From contig NZ_JALAGU010000053.1 in assembly GCF_022712275.1 (NCBI RefSeq), forward strand, positions 62,001 through 126,000: 64,000 bases of DNA, in the 5' to 3' direction. A program made the position numbers and the translations under genes. Below, piece after piece: positions 25,689 to 33,533 of this stretch. Each line of letters opens with the position of its first letter. Position 1 is the first letter of the stretch. Below the pieces are notes generated by a model that worked only from the letters and a program-made list of their open reading frames with translations, searched no databases and was not told the DNA's origin. Origin of the DNA: Corynebacterium sp. Its GTDB lineage: Bacteria > Actinomycetota > Actinomycetes > Mycobacteriales > Mycobacteriaceae.

Positions 25689-26838
25689 CTCCCTCGTGCC
25701 AGTGGGTCGCCAGCACAATGCGCCCGTCCGGCTCAGACCAGGAGGTGTCCGCCTCGGTCCGCCGGTGACTGGGGCGCAGCGCGGCCTCGCGGCGCCGGAT
25801 CAGGGCGGCGAGGACGTTGCCGCTGGTGAAGCCCTTCTCCCGGTTGGGCTGCACGACGGTCGACAGTCCCCGGTCGAGAGCGCGGGGGATACCGTCGAAG
25901 CCGGTGACGGAGACGTCGTCCGGGATGCTGATGCCCATCCGCTCGGCGTAGTCCAGCACGCCGAGGGCCATCGAGTCCGTCGTACAGATCACGGCGGTGA
26001 GGTCGGGGTGGTTCTCCAGGAGTTCGGCGGCGGCCGAGGCGCTGGTCTCCGGGGTGTTGAGGTGTCGTTCGATGACCGGCACGGTGGACCGGTCGATCCC
26101 GGCGTCCTCCAGGACGCCGAGGGCGCCGGTCACGCGGTCGCGCTGGACATGCAGGTGTGCACCCGCGAGACGTTCCGCGGAGACGGGGCCGTTGTTGGGG
26201 ACGCGGTCCAGTCGGATGCAGAGGATGCCGATGCGGGTGTGGCCGGCGTCCACCAGCGCCTGGGCGGCCGGACGGATCGCACGGGCGTCGTCGATGCCGA
26301 CGAAGTTCACCCCGTGGTCGTCGGCGGGCTGGTCACAGATGACCGTGGGGATGCTGCGTGCCGTGACGGAGGTGAGGAAGGGATCGTCGGAGGCGACGGA
26401 GTAGACGATGAATCCGTCGACGACGGCCTGGTTGACCAGGCTCGCGGGCCGGTCCTCCTCACTGGTCTCCGCACCGGCGGGGATCAGCAGCATGGAGGTG
26501 TCCATGCCTACGCACGCCTCGGAGATGCCGGACATGAACTCCAGGGACGCCTGGTCCTCGAAGGCGTAGGTCATGTCGTCGGTGAGCAGGACGCCGATCG
26601 CGCCGGCGTGACGGGTCCGCAGCGACCGTGCCATCGGGTCAGGTCCGGCGTAGCCCATGGCCTCGGCGGTGCGCAGGATCTTCTCACGCAGGTCAGCGGA
26701 CAGCTGCTCGGGGCGGTTATAGGCATTGGACACGGTGGTCCGGGACACGCCGAGCTCGGCGGCGATGGATGCGAGAGTGCCGCGTCTGCCCTGACGGCCC
26801 TGCCGGGACGCGCCGTTCTGCCCACTTGTTCGGTTCAC
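25663..26838 (-). CDS. ipsA: LacI-family transcriptional regulator, IpsA-like
   Basis: A 391-residue regulator. The HTH is TLASIAAELGVSRTTVSNAY, followed by the hinge region and a periplasmic-binding-protein-like sensor domain (GAIGVLLTDDMTYAFEDQAS). In C. glutamicum the protein encoded next to otsB is IpsA, an inositol-responsive regulator of inositol phosphate synthase and thereby of mycothiol and lipid synthesis. The same neighbour and the close DNA-binding motif support orthology. It starts at GTG. A small membrane protein gene lies just upstream on the same strand. Confidence 0.82.
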   Translation of the reverse strand: MNRTSGQNGASRQGRQGRRGTLASIAAELGVSRTTVSNAYNRPEQLSADLREKILRTAEAMGYAGPDPMARSLRTRHAGAIGVLLTDDMTYAFEDQASLEFMSGISEACVGMDTSMLLIPAGAETSEEDRPASLVNQAVVDGFIVYSVASDDPFLTSVTARSIPTVICDQPADDHGVNFVGIDDARAIRPAAQALVDAGHTRIGILCIRLDRVPNNGPVSAERLAGAHLHVQRDRVTGALGVLEDAGIDRSTVPVIERHLNTPETSASAAAELLENHPDLTAVICTTDSMALGVLDYAERMGISIPDDVSVTGFDGIPRALDRGLSTVVQPNREKGFTSGNVLAALIRRREAALRPSHRRTEADTSWSEPDGRIVLATHWHEGVTVAPPRS

Positions 26839-26862
26839 AGATGACCACTGTACCGGGGTAGG

Positions 26863-27069
26863 TCAGTTCGGCGGCAGTCCCGCTGCGTCGGCGAAGAGCC
26901 ACATGGTCAGCTTCCGGGCCCCCGGGCAGACCGCCACCACACCGGTTGAGAGGAGCACCAGGACCACGAGGGTCCATGCTCCCAGTGATGCCTCCCGGCG
27001 CCGGTCGGGTGGACCGATGTTCTCCGGATCCGCCCCCTCCCGGCCCATGTCGAGGATGCTGCGGAACAT
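26863..27069 (-). CDS. Small single-span membrane protein
   Basis: A 68-residue protein: a charged N-terminal region (EGADPENIGPPDRRREASLG), one hydrophobic segment (AWTLVVLVLLSTGVVAV) and a short tail. The ATG is chosen because GGAGG lies 6 nt before it; a GTG 30 nt upstream is in frame but has no such site. It ends 24 nt upstream of the ipsA start on the same strand. No family is recognised. Confidence 0.6.
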   Translation of the reverse strand: MFRSILDMGREGADPENIGPPDRRREASLGAWTLVVLVLLSTGVVAVCPGARKLTMWLFADAAGLPPN

Positions 27070-27207
27070 TCTGCGCCTCCACATCCTCTGGTCATCCACT
27101 GATCCGTTCCAGGTCCGACCCGAACGGTCGGTCAGAGGTTGTCAAACCAACCATCCGGGCCCTTGCCAGGCGATCTTAGCAGGCCACAGTCCCCGACTCT
27201 GTCCCAA

Positions 27208-27224
27208 TTGACAATCATTCCCAA
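27208..27224 (+). promoter_or_regulatory. Zur-like operator upstream of znuA
   Basis: TTGACAATCATTCCCAA is an imperfect palindrome (12 of 16 positions symmetric around the central C) resembling the AT-rich Zur boxes of actinobacteria such as TGAAAATCATTTTCA. It lies 21 bp before the znuA start. In C. glutamicum the corresponding operon is Zur-repressed. Confidence 0.6.
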
Positions 27225-27245
27225 CAACAACTAGGTTGGCTCACC

Positions 27246-28289
27246 ATGAGAAGCCCCCGCCTCGCTCCGCGCCGCACCCAGCACACCCAGCGCACCCAGC
27301 GCACTCTGCGCGCCACTCTCGCCGGCGCCGCCGCCGTCACCCTGGCTCTCGGTATCACCTCCTGTTCCGGCGGCTCCACCGACGCCGACGCGGACAATGC
27401 CGACCTGAAGATCGTCGCCTCCACCGCCGTGTGGGGCTCGATCGCTGAACAGGTCGTGGACGACGCCACCGATGCCGGATCCACTCTCGATGTCTCGGTC
27501 TCGACCATCCTCTCCGGCACCGACGGCGATCCGCACGAGTACGAGGCCACGGCCCGTGACATCGCCGACATCCGGGACGCCGACGTCGTCCTCGGCAACG
27601 GAGCCGGCTACGACAACTGGCTCACCGACAACGCCGCCTCCGACGCCGAGGTCATCACCGCCGCCGAGCCCGGCGAGGCGCACGACCACGACCACGACCA
27701 CGGTACCGACGAGGACGCCGACCACGATCACGATCACGGCGACACCAACCCTCACGTCTGGTTCAACCTGGACACCGTCCGCGAGTTCGCCGACAACCTG
27801 GCGTCCTACCTGCACAGCGTCGACGAGTCCTTCCCTGACTCCGCCACCGGTGTGACCGAGGACCTCGACGAGGTGTCCGCACGCCTCGACAAGCTGCCTG
27901 CCGCGAAGCTGCTGTTCACCGAGCCTGTCGCCCTCGACCTCATCGCCGGCACCGCGCTGACCGACGTCACCCCCGAGGGTTTCGCGGACGCCGTACTCAC
28001 CGAGTCCGAGCCCTCCGCCGCCGACCTCGCCGCCGCCCGCGACCTCGTCGCCGACGGTGGGGTGGATGTCCTCGTCACCAACTCCCAGTCGCAGACCGCC
28101 GGGTCCACCCAGCTCGTCAATGCCGCGGAGGACGCCGGTCTCACGAAGATCGATGCCGTGATCAACGTCAACGAGTCCCCGGACAACAACCAGAGCTACA
28201 TGGACTACCTCGACAAGGTCGTCTCCGACCTGGAGAAGGCCACTGAGAAGACCGCCGGCGCCGACGATGAGGCAGAGGACGCCGCGTGA
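27246..28289 (+). CDS. znuA: Zinc ABC transporter substrate-binding lipoprotein
   Basis: Cluster A-I metal-binding protein, 347 residues. The signal peptide ends in lipobox ITSC. LKIVASTAVWGSIAEQV starts the mature domain, DPHEYEATARDI holds a metal-binding histidine, and a His/Asp-rich loop (HDHDHDHGTDEDADHDHDH) is the hallmark of zinc carriers. A further ligand is likely in NPHVWFNLD. It is first in a znuA-znuC-znuB operon with 4 nt overlaps, behind a Zur-like box. Manganese remains possible, but the His-rich loop favours zinc. Confidence 0.92.
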   Translation: MRSPRLAPRRTQHTQRTQRTLRATLAGAAAVTLALGITSCSGGSTDADADNADLKIVASTAVWGSIAEQVVDDATDAGSTLDVSVSTILSGTDGDPHEYEATARDIADIRDADVVLGNGAGYDNWLTDNAASDAEVITAAEPGEAHDHDHDHGTDEDADHDHDHGDTNPHVWFNLDTVREFADNLASYLHSVDESFPDSATGVTEDLDEVSARLDKLPAAKLLFTEPVALDLIAGTALTDVTPEGFADAVLTESEPSAADLAAARDLVADGGVDVLVTNSQSQTAGSTQLVNAAEDAGLTKIDAVINVNESPDNNQSYMDYLDKVVSDLEKATEKTAGADDEAEDAA

Positions 28290-28990
28290 GCGTCCTGACC
28301 TTCACCGACGCCGCGGTCGATCCACTGTGGAGTCACCTCGACCTCGCCGTGGAACCCGGCGAGTTCCTCACCGTGCTGGGACCCAACGGCGTCGGCAAGT
28401 CGACGCTGCTCGGGACCGTCCTCGGCACCCGGAGACTCACCGCGGGCCGGGTCGACGGCCCGGAGCGCATCGGCTACATCCCCCAGCAGCGCATGGTCGA
28501 CCCGGATCTGCCGGTCCGTGTCCGTGACCTCGTCGGACTGTCCATCGGCCACGGGACGTGGCGGAACCGGCGCCCCTCCCGTTTCGTGGTCAACGAGGCG
28601 CTGGACCAGGTCGGCGCCGCGGGGCTGGCCGACCGCCGGGTCGGCACGCTGTCCGGTGGTCAGCAGCAGCTGGTGCGCCAGGCCCAGGCGCTGGCCGGTG
28701 ATCCGGAGCTCCTGCTCTGTGACGAGCCGCTGCTCAGCCTCGACCTGCGCACCCAGCGTGCCGCCGTCGACCTGCTCGACCGTCGGCGCCGCGAGCACGA
28801 CACGGCCGTCGTCTTCGTCACCCACTCCGTCAACCCGGTCCTCGACGTCACTGACCGGATCCTCTACCTGGGCCCGAACGACCACATCACCGGCACTGTC
28901 GGGGAGGTCATGCGCAGCGACGTCCTGTCGGCGCTGTACGGTACCCGGGTGGAGGTCGCCGAGGTCAACGGGAAGCTGGTGGTCGTGTGA
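28286..28990 (+). CDS. znuC: Zinc ABC transporter ATP-binding protein
   Basis: ATPase subunit of 234 residues powering zinc import. Walker A is GPNGVGKSTL, the signature is LSGGQQQLVRQAQAL and Walker B is LLLCDEPLLSLD, followed by the H-loop histidine in VFVTHSVN. It starts at GTG within the znuA stop (GTGA) and overlaps znuB in the same way, so the three genes are translationally coupled. Confidence 0.94.
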   Translation: MSVLTFTDAAVDPLWSHLDLAVEPGEFLTVLGPNGVGKSTLLGTVLGTRRLTAGRVDGPERIGYIPQQRMVDPDLPVRVRDLVGLSIGHGTWRNRRPSRFVVNEALDQVGAAGLADRRVGTLSGGQQQLVRQAQALAGDPELLLCDEPLLSLDLRTQRAAVDLLDRRRREHDTAVVFVTHSVNPVLDVTDRILYLGPNDHITGTVGEVMRSDVLSALYGTRVEVAEVNGKLVVV

Positions 28991-29889
28991 GTACCTGGGA
29001 TCTTCTCCAGGTCGATTTCGTGCAGAACGCCCTGTGGGCGTCACTGCTGCTCGGGATCGTCTCCGGTGCCGTCGCCCCGCTCATCGTCATGCGCAAGATG
29101 AGTTTCGCGGCCCACGCCACCGGCGAGCTGGCGCTGATGGGTGCGGCCGCCGCACTGCTGCTCGGTGTCAGCGTGACGGTCGGTGCGGTGGCGGGCGCGG
29201 TCCTGGCGTCCCTGGTCCTGGCCCTGCTCGGCATGCGCGAGCAGGATTCCACCACCGGCGTCGTCCTCGCCTTCGGCATGGGCCTGTCCGTGTTGTTCAT
29301 CTACCTCTACCCGGGGCGCACTTCCGAGGCCTACGCCCTGCTCACCGGACAGATCGTCGGGGTGTCCGGGGCATCATTGGGGACGCTGGCCGTGGTCACC
29401 GCGGTCGTCGTCGTGGTCGTCGGGGTGCTGTGGCGGCCACTGCTGTTCTCCACGGTCGACCCGGTGCTCGCCGCGGCGTCCGGTGTGAAGGTGAAGCTCC
29501 TCGCCGCGGTCTTCGCCGTGATCATCGGCGTGGTCGCCTCGCAGGGTGTGCAGATCGTCGGTGCGCTGTTGCTGCTCGCACTGCTCATCACCCCGGGTGC
29601 CGCCGCGGTGAAGGTGACCGCGAATCCGGCCCTGGCCGTGGTGCTCTCGGCGTGCTTCGCGGTGGTCTCCGCCGCCGGTGGACTGGTGCTGTCACTGGGG
29701 CCGGGACTGCCGGTGAGCCCCTTCGTCACCTCGATCAGTTTCGCGATCTACCTGGTGTGCCGCATCATCGGCCACCTACGGGGACGCCGTGTCTCCCGGG
29801 ACACCTCACGGGACGCCACCCGGGACTCCGCTGACCTTCCGCCGGAGCCCGCCGAGGCGGAGCCCGGCGCCGGCTCGCACCATCACTGA
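28987..29889 (+). CDS. znuB: Zinc ABC transporter permease
   Basis: Integral membrane permease of the ABC-3 family, 300 residues and about eight hydrophobic segments. VMRKMSFAAHATGELALMG and the coupling region near VKLLAAVFAVIIGVVA are typical. The C-terminus is an unusual hydrophilic tail that ends in AGSHHH, three histidines that could bind zinc. It is last in the operon and converges on the four-cysteine protein gene, with 6 nt between their stops. Confidence 0.93.
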   Translation: MSTWDLLQVDFVQNALWASLLLGIVSGAVAPLIVMRKMSFAAHATGELALMGAAAALLLGVSVTVGAVAGAVLASLVLALLGMREQDSTTGVVLAFGMGLSVLFIYLYPGRTSEAYALLTGQIVGVSGASLGTLAVVTAVVVVVVGVLWRPLLFSTVDPVLAAASGVKVKLLAAVFAVIIGVVASQGVQIVGALLLLALLITPGAAAVKVTANPALAVVLSACFAVVSAAGGLVLSLGPGLPVSPFVTSISFAIYLVCRIIGHLRGRRVSRDTSRDATRDSADLPPEPAEAEPGAGSHHH

Positions 29890-29895
29890 GCCTGC

Positions 29896-30546
29896 TCACC
29901 GGGCGTCCTCGCAGACCATGAGGTAGGCGCGCGGTCCAGCGGGAACATCCTCACGGTCGAGCCGCCCCTGCGTGTAGCAGGGGTAGCCGGTGGCCTCCGA
30001 GGCGCCGTCTGCGGGGAAGTCCCGCCACAGGTGGCCGCCGAGGTTGAAGTTGCGGACGTTGTCCGTCTGCCCCTGCCCGGCGCGCATCCACAACCCGTCG
30101 CACCAGATGAGGGTGTCGAGGTCCCCGGTGCCCCCGGTGCGGTGCAGGGCGTCGATGGAACAGGGCTCGGACGGCTGACCCCGGTCGCACCAGGGCAGCA
30201 GTGCCCGGACACCGACCTGCTGCAGCCGGTCTGTGGAGTAGCACGCGGTGCCGGTAGTGGGGTTCATACTGTCTGCGGCGAAGCCGATCCAGCCGTGGTC
30301 ACGGTGCATGAAGACGCGGTTGAGGGAATCATCACTGCCCTGGGAGACGGCCCAGTCCCCGTCACAGTGCGCGACCCCGACGATGTCTCCGGGACCGTCG
30401 CCGTAGGCCTGGGACAGTGCCTCGAGGCTGCAGCGGTCATCGACGGGGTCCCCGCCGCCTCCGTTGCCGCCACCGCCCCCGGTTCCTGCTCCTGTGGTGC
30501 TGCCCGTCGTCGCCGGAGCTGGGTTTGTGCCGGATGTGGTGGACAT
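29896..30546 (-). CDS. Protein with two copies of a four-cysteine module, no signal peptide
   Basis: A 216-residue protein. After a Thr/Gly-rich linker (1-37) come two related modules with cysteines at 39, 61, 102, 120 and 129, 149, 190, 212. Each has CS-(I/L)-(E/D)-AL, CDG-x-W and CY-x4-L signatures, and the second-to-third cysteine distance is 41 in both. The paralogue upstream has the same module once but carries a lipoprotein signal; here none is seen, although AGGAGG lies 5 nt before the ATG. Eight regularly spaced cysteines suggest disulfides or metal binding. The family is not one I recognise. Confidence 0.7.
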   Translation of the reverse strand: MSTTSGTNPAPATTGSTTGAGTGGGGGNGGGGDPVDDRCSLEALSQAYGDGPGDIVGVAHCDGDWAVSQGSDDSLNRVFMHRDHGWIGFAADSMNPTTGTACYSTDRLQQVGVRALLPWCDRGQPSEPCSIDALHRTGGTGDLDTLIWCDGLWMRAGQGQTDNVRNFNLGGHLWRDFPADGASEATGYPCYTQGRLDREDVPAGPRAYLMVCEDAR

Positions 30547-30614
30547 GACAGCCTCCTTCAGCTGCTCTCGTCCTGACCATCGTCAGCACGCCCTCCCGTG
30601 CATCACCCCCGGTG

Positions 30615-31223
30615 TCATTCCTGCGGCGTGGCGGTGATCGTCCCGGACGGTTCCGGGGCGTAGCAGGCTGTCAGCAGTGACCGCGCTTCATCCGGCACCC
30701 CGAGCTGGTCGAGGTAGTCGGCGGTGTAACACTCGTGACCGACGCCGGGGTTCGAGCTGTCGGCGACGAAGACGACCCAGCCGTGTTCCCGGTGCATGAA
30801 CGGCTGGTTGAGGTAGTTCGGCGCGTTTCCGGAGACCGCCCAGTCTCCGTCGCAGTAGCCGACACTGCCGACCTGCGTCACCTCTCCCCCGTAGGCCTGC
30901 TGGAGCGCCTCGACGGAACACCGGTCGTCCACCGGGCCACCACCCCCGTCACTTCCGTCGCCCCCGTCACCGCCGTCATCTCCGGAGCCACCACCGGGCG
31001 TCGGTTCCCCCACAGCAATGCCGTCGGAGCCACCGGTGCTCCCCTGGTCCGCATCGGACGGTACAGAGGACGTAGCTGACGTCGTTGACGCAGCGGTACC
31101 GGACGTGGTCGCACTCGTCGAGGCGTCGGCGTCCGAGCCGTCGTCCGAGCATGCGGACAGTGCCGCCGCGAACAGGACCGCGCCGGCGAGGACCGTACTC
31201 CGGCCGAACGCTCTGGTGAACAT
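30615..31223 (-). CDS. Lipoprotein with one four-cysteine module
   Basis: A 202-residue lipoprotein with signal peptide, lipobox LSAC, a long Ser/Thr then Gly/Asp-rich linker (about 26-100), and one module: RCSVEALQQAYG, YCDGDWAVS, FMHREHGW, ECYTADYLDQLG and a last cysteine in LLTAC. Its cysteine spacing (22, 41, 22) is nearly identical to the neighbour's modules. It is co-directional with the two-module gene, 68 nt upstream of it. The linker suggests a domain held away from the membrane. Function unknown. Confidence 0.75.
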   Translation of the reverse strand: MFTRAFGRSTVLAGAVLFAAALSACSDDGSDADASTSATTSGTAASTTSATSSVPSDADQGSTGGSDGIAVGEPTPGGGSGDDGGDGGDGSDGGGGPVDDRCSVEALQQAYGGEVTQVGSVGYCDGDWAVSGNAPNYLNQPFMHREHGWVVFVADSSNPGVGHECYTADYLDQLGVPDEARSLLTACYAPEPSGTITATPQE

Positions 31224-31301
31224 GAGGGACCCCTTTCCTGGAGGTCTCCCTGTTTTACCTATCGTTCACTCCCCTTCTCTACCCCCGGCCCGGAGTCGCT
31301 G

Positions 31302-32432
31302 TCAGAACCTCGCGCGGAAGAACTGCGGGGCATGTGGCAGCTCAGACCGCGGAACACGCAGATCAGCGGCGGCCTGCGCAGCCCAGTGCGGGTTGACCAG
31401 CGCCGCACGACCGATGGAGACCGCGTGGGCCTGTCCGGTGGCCAGCACCGTCTCCGCCTGCAGTGCGTCCTCGATGAGTCCCACGGCGGAGACGACCGCG
31501 GCATCCTGCCCGAGACCCGCCTCGGCCAGGGTATCCGTGACGGAGACGGCCAGCGGCACCTGGTAGCCGGGGCCGACCGGAATGGTCGAGCCATCGGTGA
31601 GGCCACCGGAGGAGACGTCGATCCAGCTGATCTGTCCCGCATCCACCAGATCACGCAGCACGGACGCCACCTCGCCGACCTGCAGTCCGTCGTCGACCCA
31701 GTCAGTGCCGGAGACCCGGACACCGAGCGGCTTCGAGTCAGGCCACACCTCACGGACCGCCGCCACGATCTCACGCAGCAGCCGGGAGCGCCCGTCGAGG
31801 TCCCCGCCGTAGCCGTCGGTACGGGTGTTCGTCAGCGGTGAGAGGAACTGATGGACCAGGTACCCGTGGGCCGCGTGGATCTGCACCACGTCATAGCCCG
31901 CGGCGTCCGCCCGACGCGCCGCCTCCGCGAAGGACGCCACGACCTGCGCGATGCCATCCTCGGTCAACCCCGCGGCAGCGTCGAGGTCCGGGAGCACCGG
32001 GCCGTCGACGGCGCTGACGGTCTGCCAGCCACCCTCGGCGGCAGGCACCGTCACATCGGAGAACCCGGGGAGCATCGGCCAGGTGGACGCCTTGCCGCCG
32101 GCGTGGGCGAGCTGCACTCCGGCCACCCGGTCCTGCCCGTGGATGAAGTCGACGAGGCGGGCATGCGCCGACACCTGACCGTCCTCCCACAACCCCAGGT
32201 CCTGCGGAGAAATCCGCCCGCGGGCCTCTACACCGGTCGCCTCAGCGACAACCAGACCGAACCCACCGGCAGCCAGGGCGCCGAGATGCGAGAGGTGCCA
32301 GTCGGTGGGCACACCGTCGGTGGCGTCCACGGCGTACTGGCACATCGGGGCGACGAAGGCACGGTTTCCCACCTCCAGTCCGTGACCGTCGGGCGTGGGC
32401 AGGGTGACGGGAGTGAAGAGGAGGTGACTCAT
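31302..32432 (-). CDS. Old yellow enzyme-family NADH:flavin oxidoreductase (YqjM-like)
   Basis: FMN-dependent ene-reductase, 376 residues, TIM-barrel. VAPMCQYAVDATDG and PTDWHLSHLGALAAGG are the YqjM-type substrate and FMN motifs, QLAHAGGKAST follows, and HAAHGYLVHQFLSP with RTDGYGGDL is the family signature. It reduces activated C=C bonds; the physiological substrate is unknown. The ATG at the start of the conserved part is used; the frame is open further upstream, but only into rlmB. It follows rlmB by 61 nt on the same strand. Confidence 0.9.
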   Translation of the reverse strand: MSHLLFTPVTLPTPDGHGLEVGNRAFVAPMCQYAVDATDGVPTDWHLSHLGALAAGGFGLVVAEATGVEARGRISPQDLGLWEDGQVSAHARLVDFIHGQDRVAGVQLAHAGGKASTWPMLPGFSDVTVPAAEGGWQTVSAVDGPVLPDLDAAAGLTEDGIAQVVASFAEAARRADAAGYDVVQIHAAHGYLVHQFLSPLTNTRTDGYGGDLDGRSRLLREIVAAVREVWPDSKPLGVRVSGTDWVDDGLQVGEVASVLRDLVDAGQISWIDVSSGGLTDGSTIPVGPGYQVPLAVSVTDTLAEAGLGQDAAVVSAVGLIEDALQAETVLATGQAHAVSIGRAALVNPHWAAQAAADLRVPRSELPHAPQFFRARF

Positions 32433-32493
32433 ACCGGGCTGCAACGCTCCGCGATCGCCGTTGATTCCCGGGGGTGGCAGCGCAGGTGTGTCC

Positions 32494-33450
32494 CTAGCGG
32501 TCCCGTACCCGGCGCTGCCGGGCGAACTCACTGAGCACCACGCCCGCCGCGACTGAGGCGTTGAGCGACTCGACCGTCGAGGTCATCGGGATCGAGAGGA
32601 TGTCGTCGCAGGTCTCCCCCACCAGACGCGACAGACCCTTGCCCTCGGAACCGACCACGACGACCACCGGATCGGTGCCGTCGTAGGTGTCCAGGGTGTG
32701 GCTGCCACCGGCGTCGAGGCCGACGACCTGGTAGCCGGACTGCTGGAACTTCTTCAGTGAGCGCACCAGGTTCGTCGCACGGGCGACGGGCAGCCGGGCG
32801 GCGGTACCGGCGGAGGTCCGCCAGGTCACCGCGGTCACGGAGGCCGAACGACGCTCCGGGATGACCACACCGTGACCCCCGAACGCGGCGACGGAGCGGA
32901 TGACCGCGCCGAGGTTGCGGGGGTCGGTGATGTTGTCGAGCACGACGATGAGCCCGGGGCGTCCCGAATCCTTCGCCTGCTCGATGAGATCGTCGTCGGT
33001 GGCGTACTTGTACGGCGGAACCTGCAGGCCGATGCCCTGGTGCATGCCGTTGCCGGTCATCCGGTCCATCTCCTCGCGGGCGACCTCGAGCACCGGGATG
33101 CCACGCTCGGCGGCGGTGTGCACGGCCTCGGAGAGCCGGTCGTCGTTGCTGGTCCCCAGAGCCACGTAGAGGGCGGTCGAGGGGACGTGGGCGTGGAGGC
33201 ACTCGATGACCGGGTTGCGCCCGACCACCAGCTCCGGAGTGGTGTCCGGGTCCTTCTTCGCCTGGCGTCCGGAATCCCGCCGCTCAGCGGCCTTCTTCGC
33301 CTTGTACTTCGCGTGATAGACGCGGTCCTCCGCCTTCGGAGTGGCCTTCTTGCCCTTGAGCCCCCGTCGGACCTGACCGCCGGACCCCTTCGTCGATCCC
33401 TTGCGTTCGGTCTTGCGCACCGCACCGCGGCGCTTGTCGTTTCCTGCCAT
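32494..33450 (-). CDS. rlmB: 23S rRNA 2'-O-methyltransferase (RlmB/TrmH family)
   Basis: SpoU-type methyltransferase, 318 residues. A long basic N-terminal extension (KRRGAVRKTERKG...) typical of actinobacteria is followed by the substrate-binding domain (ELVVGRNPVIECL) and the knotted SAM-binding domain with LDNITDPRNLGAVIRS, VVGSEGKGLSRL and IPMTSTVESLNASVA. MAGNDKRRG is chosen as start; an ATG 9 nt upstream is in frame. In related genomes rlmB is adjacent to cysS; here a divergent transporter lies between them. Confidence 0.92.
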   Translation of the reverse strand: MAGNDKRRGAVRKTERKGSTKGSGGQVRRGLKGKKATPKAEDRVYHAKYKAKKAAERRDSGRQAKKDPDTTPELVVGRNPVIECLHAHVPSTALYVALGTSNDDRLSEAVHTAAERGIPVLEVAREEMDRMTGNGMHQGIGLQVPPYKYATDDDLIEQAKDSGRPGLIVVLDNITDPRNLGAVIRSVAAFGGHGVVIPERRSASVTAVTWRTSAGTAARLPVARATNLVRSLKKFQQSGYQVVGLDAGGSHTLDTYDGTDPVVVVVGSEGKGLSRLVGETCDDILSIPMTSTVESLNASVAAGVVLSEFARQRRVRDR

Positions 33451-33533
33451 GGGGGCCATCCTAACGGTCTGTACCGGTCAACCTCTATTCCTGATCTGTT
33501 CCTCACGCGGCGGTCAGGGTACTCTGATCCGTC

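Noticed and set aside
27246..28289. Manganese rather than zinc specificity for the ABC importer
   Set aside because: The long His/Asp-rich loop, the Zur-like box and the C. glutamicum synteny favour zinc, though metal choice cannot be proved from sequence.
32433..32531. Longer N-terminus for the old yellow enzyme
   Set aside because: The upstream in-frame residues overlap the rlmB 3' end and show no family similarity; the conserved part starts at MSHLLFTPVTLP.
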